Shown: positions 45,401 to 57,856 of the stretch, in pieces
How the letters are laid out: each line of letters begins with the position of its first letter
Numbering within the stretch: the first letter of the stretch is position 1
DNA from: Glebionis coronaria
Taxonomy: Eukaryota; Streptophyta; Magnoliopsida; Asterales; Asteraceae
Direction: 5' to 3'
Assembly: GCA_025667525.1 (NCBI GenBank)
Contig: JANFOE010000053.1
Span: 808,501-872,500 of the forward strand
Length of the DNA: 64,000 bases
Notes under the pieces: generated by a model
Database searches by the model: none
The model's input: only the letters and a program-made list of their open reading frames with translations
What the model was told of the DNA's origin: nothing
Made by a program: the position numbers and the translations under genes

Positions 45401-47056
45401 CTGGTCCCGAAATTGTGTATTACATAAATACATGCCTTCTTAATTTGTTTACTAGTTTTAATAAAATTGTACCTATTACTTCATTATTGCACATGATGTG
45501 ACTTACAGTCATGGGTCCAACATTCTAATAACAAGTAACATTAAACAAGCGGTGAAAACTTACTTGCTCATTTTCTAACTGGAGACATGCACCTGACTGC
45601 AGAAGTTCAAAGGCTTCCTTAAATCGTCCAACTGTCGCATATCTAAATGAGCAAAAAAATACCATCTGATAAGTTTTGCGTGCACAAGTAATTAACAAGA
45701 TTAGTAATGTTATCTACTTTGGCTTCGGATAAACACCAACATTGCAATAAAAAGTCTTAGTTTGAACTGCTTATTGTTAATCTGCTTCTACTTATAATCG
45801 TAACAAAAAGTAAGCATTCCCAAGCACTTCTGTTTGGGACCTTTTGCTATAATACGAGTGTCTCACCTTGTGCTTTAAATCTATATATCTATACTATTTG
45901 AAAGGGCGGATTTCTTGAATCTTAAACTTGAAAAACTTATGGCAACCCATATACTTGTTTTCTCGCAGCGACTACAAATTAAACTTGTAAGAGTAGGGTC
46001 ACACCAAAACCACAAGCTTGCATGTATAATTATTTGCCGCAGGTATTGTGAGTATGAGTAATGTTGTTAGACTAAAATACCGTGCTAATTATATACATGG
46101 GAATAACAAATTAACGCTACTAACCAACTGAGTTGGCTCAGTTGGCCACCAAGGATAACGTTGGGGAGGTACTCTTGGAGAGGTCTCGAGTTCGAGTCTC
46201 ACTAAGGGGCCCAAATTAAACAGAAGCATGAGCGGGGTTTATCCCCTAAGGAGAATGTTCGAGACTTGCATAATATATTGCCCAATTGGATGTCACTGTA
46301 AGCTCGAATCACTAACTAATAACTCGCCGTTAAAAAAACAAAACAAATTAACGCTGCTATAAAGAGGAGAGGCGGGGTGGGTATTACAATTGTTGATGAT
46401 CATAATACACAGGTAGTACCTTGCGCTAGTGGTCTTGTACATCTGTTGAGCACCATGGTAATCCCCATCTTTTACAATGTTTTTCAACTTTTCAATATTC
46501 TGCAATCAATATATTAATCCTCACATTAGAATTTGGGATTAAGATCAGAAGCAGAAGCAGCATCGTAGATAGTCTCTTTATATAATACTAGCTTGCGATA
46601 TGCGATAGATAATAGTGACCATTTTTCTTTGGCAAAGGATGTTACTCCCTCAGTCCCGACGGGACCATTTATTTAGGGTATGTTTGCCTGTTTGGTATTC
46701 TTACGAGCTTGAGCGGGTTGCTGGATGTTGGAGCATGTAGTTCTAATTTAACTAGCATGTAATTTAAGAGCTTATTTTTTAACAAGTTTCTTCAAACTAT
46801 GTCAGCCAAATGAGACTTATTTTTAGTAGTAGTTTATTTTTTGAAAAACAATAAACTAATCTTAAGCTCACGCACCAAACATAGCCTTAAATTAAAAGTT
46901 AAAATTGTATGAAAGTTGAAAAAAACTAAAATTTGAAAAAAAAAATAGATGATAGATATCAGTTTAATATTAATTGATTAATTGAAAACAAATTGAAAAG
47001 AAATTATTAACCTCTTCTACTCCAGGAAGCAATAAAGCTGCTGCTTTTCGTGACAT
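42443..47056 (-). CDS. GET4: GET4 homologue (tail-anchored protein insertion), 12 exons
   Basis: Encodes 309 aa. GET4 with GET5 hands newly made tail-anchored membrane proteins to the ATPase GET3 in the cytosol for insertion into the ER. Exons on the minus strand: 47056-47012, 46499-46420, 45642-45564, 45209-45128, 44738-44621, 43928-43838, 43713-43630, 43503-43457, 43371-43240, 43114-43030, 42635-42555, 42448-42443. All junctions are GT-AG and the phases fit without a stop. Family landmarks: [20 protein letters not shown] (exon 2), [17 protein letters not shown] (exon 4), FLKAAIKWSSE (exons 5-6), [21 protein letters not shown] (exons 7-8), FINYLLQT (exon 9). The protein is a helical-repeat fold of normal length. 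The last exon holds one codon and the stop. Intron 2 contains a SINE. It is divergent from the FAR1-like gene at 47977. Confidence 0.93.
46122..46341 (+). mobile_element. SINE in intron 2 of GET4
   Basis: A tRNA-derived head with A-box-like TGGCTCAGTTGG and B-box GAGTTCGAGTCTC, a body, and an end TCGCCGTTAAAAAAAC. It is flanked by 17-bp target duplications AACAAATTAACGCTACT (46105-46121) and the same with one change at 46342-46358. Its orientation is opposite to GET4. It is a different family from the SINE at 13974. Confidence 0.87.
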
Positions 47057-47548
47057 TATAATTATTAATCTGTCGCTGATTTTGGGTTGTTTATCGGTCG
47101 TCGCTTTTGATTTGGCTGATAAATTTAGTTATTCGTGATCAAATTAGGTGAGTGTAAGGTTTTGTTTTAACTTTGTATTATGTGTTTATAGCCATCTATA
47201 TCGGTTCTACAGTAATTGGATCTGGGCCCATCGTCAAATACTTGGGATTTTCCATTTTTATTTACTATTTAATGCTTGTGCGCGGGACTTAACATAAATG
47301 ATAAATTAATTAATAATTTTGTTATTGCAATTTTATGTATATTATATGATTTAAGTTCTTTTGGATACCAAAGTTTTCTAAGATACAAGGGGACTCATCC
47401 CCACCATCCATCTCCATCTCATCCGATGGCTGAGATTAAATCCCCCAATTTATACTGCCGGGGTATTTTCGTCTTTTTACTTCTTGATATATATATACGC
47501 TTTAACAAACTCGTTTCATTCTTCTTCTTCTTCCCCGATTAAACTGGT
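47057..47548. promoter_or_regulatory. Shared promoter region of GET4 and the FAR1-like gene
   Basis: The region between the two divergent genes contains TGGGCCCA at 47223-47230, a site II-type element that reads the same on both strands and is common in plant housekeeping promoters. TATATATATA at 47488-47497 faces the FAR1-like gene. CT-rich leader sequence follows. Confidence 0.55.
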
Positions 47549-47594
47549 ACTTTCTCTCTCTATGTTTCTCTCTCTAGATATACCGTTTGTTAAT

Positions 47595-47920
47595 ATTGCT
47601 TATTAATAAGCTTATTAGTAAGCTTATAAATAAGCAATTCGCATCTATTAATAAGCTTATTAATAGATCGGATTATTAAATACGCTTATTTATAAGCTTA
47701 TTAACTATCCGATTGATTAATAAGCTTATTAATCGTTCGGATTGATTAATAAGCTTATAAATAAGCGTATTTAATCGAGCGGATTGATTAATAAGCTTAT
47801 TAATCAGCTTATTAATTGATCGGGACGATTAAATACGCTTATTTATAAGCTTATTTTATGTGTCTAGTCTATTTTTATTGATATTGTTTATAAGCTTATT
47901 TGATAAGCGTTGATTCTTTT
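47595..47920. repeat. AATAAGCTTATT palindrome array in the 5'UTR intron
   Basis: Dense copies of the perfect palindrome AATAAGCTTATT, often extended to ATTAATAAGCTTATTAAT, alternating with ATTAAATACGCTTATTTAT. A 28-base segment at 47675-47702 recurs inverted and perfect at 47748-47775 (45-base loop) and again directly at 47828-47855. It lies inside the likely leader intron (about 47548-47970). Confidence 0.85.
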
Positions 47921-47976
47921 AGGTTTTAGATAAGCTTTTTATGAGTTGTTGTTTTTTCGATTTTTCATAGGTTTTA

Positions 47977-50900
47977 ATGATGGATTCGAGTGATTCTAGT
48001 GGTCGTAGTGGTGTTGTTGATCCTTCTACGTTGGTTGATTTGACTAACGATCAATCTAGTGTCGATCAAGGTTTGGATTTGCCATCCAAAAGTGTTCTTC
48101 ATAGTCTTGCGGATGAGATTTCTGCGTATGAACAAGACGGTGAAGAAGCGGAAGCTGTTAAGAGTAAGTTTTCTAGTTTTTGTTGAGCTTCGTGCATGTT
48201 GCCAGTGTATCATATATGATAGGAACCTATCATATATGATGTTTGTATTTTTACATAGATATGATAGCCATGTAACATATACTATCATATATGATACATG
48301 TCTATCATATATGATGTTTACATGATATGTGTTGAATTTTTCTAGTATTTTGTAATCATATATGATAGTATATGTTTCTTTTTGTAGAGTTGAATGCTGT
48401 GCGGACTCCTGAGTCGTATATCACTCATTCCAACTTTGATACTCCTGGGGGTACTGTTTACTACATTCCGAAAGTGCCTGCCGAGTTTTTACTTGTTAAA
48501 GGGAACGAGTACGATTCAGTTGAGCATTGCATTGCTGCTTACAAGAAGTATGCCGTTAAAGCTGGTTTTGTTGTTAGGAAATCGTGTCAGAAAAGATTGA
48601 GGAGCGGGATTGTGAAGCAAAAGTATTTGGTTTGCAACAGGAAGGGTTCCCCGAAGGATATATATGTAGACACCCTAGATTTGGAGAATGGTTATAACCA
48701 ATTGAGGCATTCAAATGTGCATATCACCGGTTGTAAAGCTCGTGCTGTGTTTGACTTGATCCCTGGTACGACGAAGTTCAAGTTGAGTGTATTTGATACT
48801 ATCCACAACCACGAGCTTGAACGTGAGGAGTACAAGCATCTGTCAAAGAATCAGAGGCAGTTAACATACGCGGAGCAGGTGTTTATTGTCAAGGCTGCGA
48901 GTGTGAATATCGGTGCTACAAGAGCTCATCACCTTCTGACCGGGATCAAGGGTTCTTATCTGCTCGTTCACGGCACTACTGTTGACTTTAAGAACTTCTT
49001 CCGTAGCGTCAACTGTTACATCGGGGACTATGACGCGCAGATGTTGATAAACAAGATGAAGGAGTACGTTGCTGATTTTTCGTTTGATTATTTGGTTAAC
49101 AAGGCTGAGCTTATTGGCTTATTCTGGGCTGATGAAGTGTCCAAGTACAACTACAAGGAGTTCTGTGATGTTGTCTCTTTTGATGCCACGTTTAAGACAA
49201 ACAAGTACAAAATGGTATTTGTTCCTTTTACGGCGATTGACAACCATAGGAAGTGTGTTACGGTTGCTGCTGGTTTGCTCAAGTTCGAGACCACGGAATC
49301 GTATGTTTGGTTACTTAAAGCCTTCATCAAAGCGTTTGGGAAAGCACCTAGCATAGTAGTGACCGATCAAGATAAGGCGATGAGGAATGCCATTGAAGCC
49401 GAGTTTGTTGGTACAAAGCATAGGCTGTGCATGTGGCATATCACGCAGAAGCTTCCAGCGAAGGTACTTTTTTTTAAGACTAGTATCATATATGATGAAG
49501 TAGCATCATATATGATATTTTGTTAGTATCATATATGTTGAAGTAGTATCATATATGATGTGAGAACAGGATTTTTACTCATATCATTTGGTTTTTGTAT
49601 GTCTTTGCAGATATGTGAGAAAATATACAATGATCGTGTTTTTAAAGAGAAGTTGAACAAGATTATTTGGAATATGTACATTGGTCCCGAGGAGTTTGAC
49701 ACCAGATGGGGTGATCTGATGACAGAGTATGATTTGGTGGGACACAAGTGGCTGACGAAGATGTATGATATGCGTTCAACTTGGATCCCTGCTTATTTTT
49801 CTGACTCGCCGTTGTGTGGACTGATGAGGACTACGTCTAGATCAGAGAGCGAGAATTCTTTCTTCTCCCACTTTACCAATTCTAGCTCGACGCTTATGAA
49901 CTTTATGAATTGCTTTGAGACGGCGATGGAAAAGCAAAGGAGTGTTCAAGAGAGAATGGATCATAATACAATGGATACTGTTCCGAAGTTAAGGACTTTT
50001 CTCAAGATTGAGAAGCATGCTGCAATAGTTTACACTCGTACCTTGTTTGAGTTGGTTCAGAAAGAGATTTTTGTTGGATTATGGTATTGTCAGATAGATA
50101 CTAAGAATGTGCTCGAGGGTTCTGAGGTTTCTGTTATTAGAGTTAGGCATTTTGTTTATGAAGAGCCTGGTAAGAAGAACAAGAAAAAGGTGAATGATAA
50201 GGTTACTGATAAGGTTAAAGTTGGCGAGTCTTCTAATAATGTGAAAGATAAGGAAAATGACAATGATAAAGAGAAGGTGAAGGAAGATGATGAGGTTGAC
50301 ATGTTTACTAGAGAAGATGGGTTGTACAAGGTATGTGAGTTTTTTGTTGATGTAATATTTTTTTTAACATATCATATTTGATAAGCACATGTATCATATA
50401 TGATATTCACTTCTTTTTTTTTTTGGTTTTTTTCCCAGGTCTTGCGCAACTTAGAGAATGGTTCAGTTATTTATACATGCCAATTGTTTATGAGGGTTGG
50501 GATATTGTGCAGGCATATTTTCTGCGTGTTCAAGAATGCCAATATCGAGATGATTCCTCAGCAATACATTCTTAAGCGTTGGACCAAGAACCTTATCCCG
50601 GCTGCGTAAGGAACAAGAGGAACAGGTATGGGGAGAAGAATGTTGTATTGGAGAATTATTCGTGCGAGGCGACATCTATTGTTGATCATTGTGTGCATTT
50701 GTTGAGCAAAGACGAGCCTAGGTTGGGTGCTTTTGTTGAAAAGTTGAAGCAACTGAAGAAAGATGTTGAAGCGGATTGTCCAAATCCTCCATCTAAGAAG
50801 AAGGTAGACTGTTTGGAGCAGCTCGTTGGTGTTTCTCATCCGTCTGTATGTTTGGTTGATAATCCAGATGTTGGAACCCCTAGAGGACGTCCTGGGCGTC

Positions 50901-51076
50901 AAAAGCTGCGTATTAGAGATGGTAGAGAGATAGCTATTGAGAAAGGCAAGAAGAACAAGATTACATGTTCGGTGTGCGGGGGTACTGATCATAACAAGAG
51001 GACTTGCACCGGTAAGCGATTGGAGGAAGTCGTTGTCGAGGATCCAGCTTTTGCAGATGCAAGTACGAGTGGATGA
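47977..51076 (+). CDS. FAR1/FRS-like gene (Mutator-transposase derived), 3' frameshift
   Basis: FAR1-type proteins are transcription factors tamed from Mutator transposases. Exons: 47977-48163, 48388-49463, 49611-50330 and 50439 onward; introns are GT-AG and in phase. The first 717 codons are open. Parts in order: an acidic start, a FAR1 DNA-binding-like zinc region (residues about 90-180, ending HNHELEREE), a MULE transposase core with acidic residues near 328 (SFDATF), 389-391 (VTDQDKA) and 500 (SESENSFF), and a SWIM-like finger (CRHIFCVFKN) whose first cysteine is replaced. TAA at 50607 stops the frame, but the shifted frame continues to 51076 with RNKRNRYGEKNV and a CX2CX4HX4C zinc knuckle, so one or two bases were lost or gained near 50600. 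A sequencing error is possible. No TIRs recognised. Confidence 0.8.
48209..48366. repeat. ATCATATATGAT palindromes in intron 1 of the FAR1-like gene
   Basis: Five perfect copies at 48209, 48229, 48284, 48304 and 48355 (12 bases each). The first two form a larger inverted repeat with 15-base arms and a two-base centre (48209-48240). Confidence 0.9.
49485..49559. repeat. ATCATATATGAT palindromes in intron 2
   Basis: Perfect copies at 49485, 49505 and 49548, and one with a single change at 49528. Confidence 0.9.
50371..50404. repeat. ATCATATATGAT palindromes in intron 3
   Basis: One copy with a single change at 50371 and one perfect copy at 50393. Confidence 0.88.
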
Positions 51077-52987
51077 GCTTGGATAGAAGAAAAGTTTTTG
51101 TTTTAGGAATTTTTTCCCGTTTTATTTTACTGTTTGCAGTTTCTGAACATGTCCTTTTATGATGTATGATGCTATTTTGTCTTGATTACTTTGATTCATG
51201 AGAAGTTGTTTTTGACTCGATTACACCCCTGGTAATAACAAATATATTATGCTAAAAATCAGAGGTGTAGCATTATTCACCTACCCACAAACGACCCTAT
51301 AAAAAATGATTCATCTATCTTATACTGTACAGATGGCAAAAAACTCTGAATTCGACGAAGAATCCGAGACCTGAATCCAATTTGACCGTGGATTCCCCGA
51401 GTTGACCGGGTATGGGGATGGGGGTGGGGATTCCCCGATAATACAAAGCGGGTATAAAGGCGGGGATGGTAATACCCTTGGTTCTCCAAACCCGTCCCCG
51501 AATATCTATATTCTACATATACATTTATATATCTTGTATGTTTCAAATATCTATTAGATATCTGAAACACTATCAATCGATGATTAATATCTCTTTTGAC
51601 ACTAACCTTCTAGGATGAGCTCTTGTGTGTTAATTTTGTTATTTTTAATAGTGAGCATGATCGCATAAATGTTAATCTCGTTAATGTTGTTTGATATTAC
51701 CGTATTGTGTTATTCGTAATGGTTGCGTCATTTGAAACATAGTTTAAATGTTAATTGTGTAACGGGGAAAAAATCTCCGATTTCCCATTGGGGATCCCCG
51801 TTCCCCGCTGGGGATGGGAATGGTATGTAGCTTGTAATTCCCGATGGGTATAGGGACAGGAATGGGGATATATATTTAACTTTGGGGATGGGGATGGTAG
51901 CAACCATTCCCCGCAAATCCGGTCCCGTTGCCATCTCTACTTGTACAGCTTGTGTATGCACATAACACCCTCACAGAGAAGCACAAATATATGTTGAAAA
52001 TGCATGTGTCAGTATTCTTTCTTAACCTAACTTGATCGTATCTATTCTTATGCGCGTTTTGTATACCCACTGAAACTCAAGCCATTCCATAGCTTCGTTA
52101 AGAAAGAGCTGGCTCAATTGCATGTCTGGTAGTCTCCAAGTTTCTGTATGCTGGATACACTAGCTGAAAAACAGGCACTAAGAAAGCATCATGGATCAAC
52201 CCAAGGTTATAAAAGCACCATACTTCGTTTTATAGTCAGCAAAGCAAGGATATAAAAAGCCCGTTAAACGGGTTGGAGCAGAATGGGGTGGGATTCGACC
52301 CACCAACACAGTATTGTCCAACTCTTCTTGAATTCGAATATACTTCAGATCACATTCATGTACTCAACTCGTTCACTTTATCATTAAACTAAATTGAACC
52401 TACAATCCTATAATTTAAAGCCAACTAAAAATGAACCTGCAATCCTATCATGTTAAACACATAATTTGATACATAAAAGAATCAATGAACAATCAAACAT
52501 TCACACTAACTAAGCATCACTGAAAGCGAGTAAAACTATTTCATGTTTAAAACATATTCACAAAACATCCTATGGACCAAACAAGAGTTTCTTGGATAAA
52601 ATCTTCATTTTCTGGTAAAAGTTCATAACAAATGAGCAAAGGAAGAAGTGGTTTATAATGGACGGTAGAGATTTGTTTTGTGTCGGTGAGGGCGGATGAT
52701 GATCTGTGTGATTTCAGAAAGAGTGAATGGCATTGGATTTATGAAAAATGATTGGATAATTAATGACAGACAACGTTTGCAAATTTCGTGAGCGTTTAGA
52801 GATGGGTTGGTAAAAGGTCCCTCGGGAGTGTTTAGAGAGCCGTTAACAAAAAAAATGGATGGAAAGTAAAAATACTAGTAAAATCTTGAACTTCCGTACA
52901 CTGAACCTGTTATCAAACGAGCAAGTTCCGGTACAAGCCATTCTAATTTGTCGTTAAGTACAATATAGTTAGTTGATTAATAACAAT

Positions 52988-53059
52988 GTGGCTGTAGTTT
53001 AGTGGTTAGAATACCCCGTTGTGGCCGTGGTGACCTGGGCACGAATCCCAGCAGCCACA
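52988..53059 (+). tRNA. tRNA-His(GUG)-like gene, copy 5 (B box mutated)
   Basis: Counterpart of copy 3. The T loop reads GGGCACGAATCCC instead of GGGCTCGAATCCC, changing a key B-box base, so transcription is doubtful. Confidence 0.6.
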
Positions 53060-53173
53060 CATTGTTTTTTTGTTTTTCTACTTTACTTTTTGAGAGTTGT
53101 ATGATAAAAATAATAGGTTTCTAGAGACACCACTAGCAAGCAGATCAACCAACCTGGTCCATCCAACCGTAAC

Positions 53174-54975
53174 AATGGACGGAGCCGGTAGGGGGGCTGG
53201 AGGGTGCTCGCCCCCCCCCCCCTAACTGCTTGGCGAATGGCTTACCTTCAATGGCGAAATACTGTTTTTTTACAGTTTATTTAGCCGGAAATTTTGGAAG
53301 ATACAAAAAAAAGGGAAATGTGAAATGAAGATGAAGAATAGGATAGTGGGTTTATGGGTAAGTGAGGATATTAAAAAATAGTTACTGGTAGGTGATAAAA
53401 ATTTGTGTCTTTTCTAACTGTATTTGCTTTTCTTATTGGGTAAAAGCTATAAAATACTATCTTATTTATTGATTTGTGTCGACTTTAAACATTTACTATT
53501 TAATCTCGTGACTTTACCAACGTACTTGTCTGTTTTGTAATAATGTTACCAATATGACCGGATACATTTCCATGTCATTCTTTTTATTTTTTTATTTTTT
53601 TCTGCTATTGCTTAGTCACAGCTACAAAATGCTTACAAGTAGACGTGGCAAATGGGCACGTCAGGAGAGTTGGGTTATGGGTCTTGCTGTTTTAAAACAC
53701 TATTTGTTCTAATTTTGTAATGGATGCTATAATGGGTCATGTCATACAAAAGTTCTGATGATATTTCATCAAATTAGAATATTTAGATCTTATCCACTGA
53801 GAAATACACATTCGGTCAATCTCAATTTCCATTCAGCCTTATAAGTTTTTTCCATTCGATTTTAAACACAACCCACCCGTTTGTGTTGACAGATCAGGAT
53901 AAAAACCATTGACCAAATTCACCTCCTTAGAGAGCAGCAAAAGGTTTTGTCATATAAGGTAGCTATTCATTTAATTGCTCTAAAGCCATTATCACAAGAT
54001 CGGTCAAGAGACTCCGAGAGGGAATTTATAAATGTAAGATCTCAAATATTTTATCAGCTTTAACTGACGTTTGTATACTGATGCGAATTACTTGATAACC
54101 TACAGGCGTAGATCACCCAATTGAATGAACAAATTAAGCTGAATGATCATATTCAACATATGGAAGACAAGAGTGCTACTAACTCTATTGTATAATCTCG
54201 TGACAAGATGGGCGAAGTTGAACAAGCAAAAGTAAGTTGACCAAGGTCTGACCAGCAGCTTGTGTTGTAAATAATGATTTCATATCTCCCACAAGTGTGT
54301 CAAAGTCATCAACGCTAAGTTCTGAACCACCATCAATACATTGATCAGAAGTTGATGCATGATCGATCACCTTTGTCGTGTTGGTCTCTTCTATAATTTG
54401 TGGGTTTGACTTTTGATAAATTAGATCCATATTCATATATATCATATTTGGTTGTAAAGGTTCATATGGGTTTTGATTTGTCTAAATTGTTAAAAGTTTG
54501 GTTATTTAAAGTTTTGGTTGCGTTAGTTTTGGAGATGGAAGTAATTTTGGAGGATGCCGGAGATTAACGTGTGATGAGAATAAAGAGAAAATATGATAGA
54601 AGATAAGAGAGATGAATATCTTGAAGATAAGGATAGTTTTGTCAGTTCACACCTTTTATGCAATCAGACGTAATAAAAATAATGATGTGGAAATTACCGT
54701 GCCACGCTGTCGGTTACAAGTTACCAAATTGGTAACTTCAAAACGATTTTGAAAGTAGAATGGTAAAGTCATGAGATTAAATAGTAAGTGTTTAAAGTCG
54801 ACACAAATAAATAAGTAAGATGGTATTTTATAGCTTTTATCCTTTCTTATTTATCATTTTTGGTTTGTCAATAAGTTTGTACACTAAAACTTCTAAGGAA
54901 ACATATCTCTATGTTACTGTCAAAAAAAAAAAAAAACCGAGCCCCCCCTAACATAATTTCCTGGCTCAGTCTCTG
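53174..54975. mobile_element. hAT-like element with nested Mutator-like element, second copy
   Basis: Duplicate of 27471-29283. The right target duplication has one change (ACTGTAAC). The nested element is 53438-54842 with its TTTCTTATT duplication intact. Confidence 0.6.
53438..54842. mobile_element. Non-autonomous Mutator-like element, second copy
   Basis: Duplicate of 27744-29149, with long inverted ends and a 9-bp target duplication TTTCTTATT on both sides. Confidence 0.82.
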
Positions 54976-54983
54976 ACTGTAAC

Positions 54984-56845
54984 CCTATGTCACCCGTCAA
55001 ACAACCATGGAATTAGACTAGTCATCCTATGTTCCGGGTGTTATAAGCCTCAACCTAAACTTGTATCATGAATATAATCTAGAATACTCCAATAAAAGTG
55101 TAATACAATTTATTATGAGTGAGAAAGGAAGTAGAGCAAATATGAAAAACCGTATATTTAGCAAAGGCTAGACCTGAATATTTAGGCAGTTACTATTGTC
55201 TACAGAAATACACATTTTTAGCATACATAGCCATAGCTCTTAACCTCAGTAAAGATAGTTCAACATCTACTCAAACCAAAAAGAATCATAACAGTTGGAT
55301 TTATGGTTTAATTTAAATGAATTTTCCAAAAAAGATCGTCTACGACTCACCTGTTCCACAAAAGATCATCTTTTTTTACCCCTTTTAAACTCAGAGAACA
55401 ATATTACTTCCTGAGTATGATATTTAATCGAGGATATAACCCAAGACCAAATCCAAGTTATGAGCGATTTTACATGATTTATTTAAAATGACGAAAATTT
55501 CCAGAAAACTGGAACCTGTATATTATTGCAGGCAACTATTAATGAACCCGCAATCCCAGAATGTAAAAATGAATGACCAGCAACTCAACAATGGTGAAAG
55601 ATACACTATTCTTACCTCTAAAGTCAGCAAACAAGTGATGAGACAAACATAACACGTCTGAGAATAAAACTGAGATATAACTAACGTATAAGATGCCATA
55701 TCATTCTTAAAGGTAAAAATGAGTCATACACAGGAACATAGCACATCTGAGAACAAAAGCTATTATAAGACCGATATTAGGGGGATTTCAAGGTTGCAAT
55801 TTGATAAAGAACGTCCAAAATTGTTGATCATGACGTATCACTAAACTATTTGAGCCATTCTGAAAACAACATTTGAAACTAAGCGTTTGAGTATGGTTTA
55901 TCTTTAGAGTATTATGATGTTTCTTACTTTAATATTACAGGTTTCCAAAACTTGTATTTAAATATTTAAAACCATTCACAGGGAGGAACGAAATCTCATC
56001 ATACTCTTCTCCGTTACTGGGACTTCTGGTATCCTCATTCATATCATTATTACCCTCATCATCTTCATCATATGATTAAATATCATCGCTATCATGGGTT
56101 GGTTGTCGGGTTTTTCGGTTTATTCGGGTAAATGATCTTATTTTGGGAGGTCTTTTAAAACGTGGTTTGCTCATGTTGTGTAAATGACCTTTTTTACTCA
56201 TGTTGTGTCATCGTTTAAAACGTAGTTTGCACCACAATATCAAAGAAGATCTTTAAGTTCCATGGGATAGCGTATCAGCAAGAGACAAAGTGATCACATC
56301 CTCAAGAGTGGCGATCGTGATTCTATCAATTCGACACCAATCAAGTGACTCCTTTCCATGTATATTTTGCTACATCAGAATCCACGAGTAGATTGTCTTC
56401 TGAAAGAATTTCCTCATCCCATAATGGGCAACAAATGGAATGAAGATCAATTCCTTATTCCTCTTGTGGCCCGTGGGGAGCCAGCTGGGTGAAGTTCTCC
56501 AAGTAAAAATGTTGATTACATTGAAAGAATTGCATTCGATCCTGTAAGAATATCATACAGATGGGGGTTGTATGCTCACTGAAAAAGTCGGTGTATCATC
56601 TGCCAAACTTCCTAAGTATCAGGCACAAGGGCGATGCAAAGCTCGGCCACAAAGAGGATAGATCCAAGAGCTATTGAAATTCAATCGGAGATCTTATGGG
56701 CCTAGTCCGTGACGAATTGAAAAAGAGGCGATTTGAGGTGCCATGACCAATACTCTGTTGAGATGTAGTAAAATTACCGGTAGGAACAGAAATATAAGGC
56801 CAAAGTTTACTACGTACGGCGCTGTTAAAAAAATAAACCTTTTTA
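54984..56845. other. Intergenic DNA, second copy, no gene recognised
   Basis: Duplicate of 29292-31159. Confidence 0.45.
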
Positions 56846-56949
56846 CCGCTGCCAGGACTCAAACCTGGGACCCCTAGGAGGAGCCGAGAAACTATAGCTT
56901 TAACAATTTCTGTTAATTGCGATATGTTTTTGACAATATGCTACAGCGG
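56846..56949. repeat. CCGCTG/CAGCGG foldback repeat, copy 5
   Basis: Duplicate of the copy at 31160. Confidence 0.5.
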
Positions 56950-57856
56950 AGTTTGTTAATATCTTTCACCTTTTTATTTATATAAACACTAAATATTAGA
57001 TTGTTTAACACAAACTTCATAACGAGAGGCATTAGGCGACCGCGCATGGATGCGGAGCCTAATATCCGAATTCGACATATTTGTATTATTCATTATTGTT
57101 ACTTAAGGTAGATTGACAAACAAATAAGTTTGACGTAATAGAACGCAAATTCTTGTAACTTTGCTATTGCAGCATTTTGGTCATTAATAAAGGGATCAAA
57201 GATGCAAGATTGCAAGTATAAAGAAAAACAATGAACTACAAGTTAACACATTCGAACGTAACCCGACCCTCCTTATAACACGTTTATACCATCCAAACTC
57301 AATGAAGACAGTGAGTTGCCTTTCCATTGCAACACCTGAGTCACAACCGAATCACAGAATACTGCTTAAATATGTAGAAGAAGTATTATGGCTTAAATAA
57401 GTAGAAGTGAAGAACTATAAAAAAAACTAAAAGGGAGAACAATTTATTCCGGTTGGTATCGAACAATTTATTCCAGTTTCTTTGTGTTTATATGAACAAC
57501 CGTTAATATAAGGCTAAACATTGTAATAAAAAATTTAAATATCGTTAAGTTAACCTGCTAAAGCAAGTCAAACAGTTAAGTTAACCTGCTAAAGCAAGTC
57601 AAACAAGTTATGAGTACACACAATATACGAAATCACAGTATTTAATGATAATATATGGAAAAAAATGGCTACAAATAACGGTAAAAAATAAAAAGTTACA
57701 TGCATTTTTAAGTCATTAACTTTAAATGAAAATGTTAGTAAAATCTTGAACTTTTCTCTACACTGAAGCTGCTGTTATCAAACGAGCAAGTTAACCATCG
57801 GACAAGCCATTCTAATTTGTCGTTAAGTATACCATAATTAATTGATTAATAACATT

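Noticed and set aside
45304..45420. CAGGGGCGAACCTAGG stretch in a GET4 intron
   Set aside because: Looks like a common transposon end, but I found no matching second end or target duplication.
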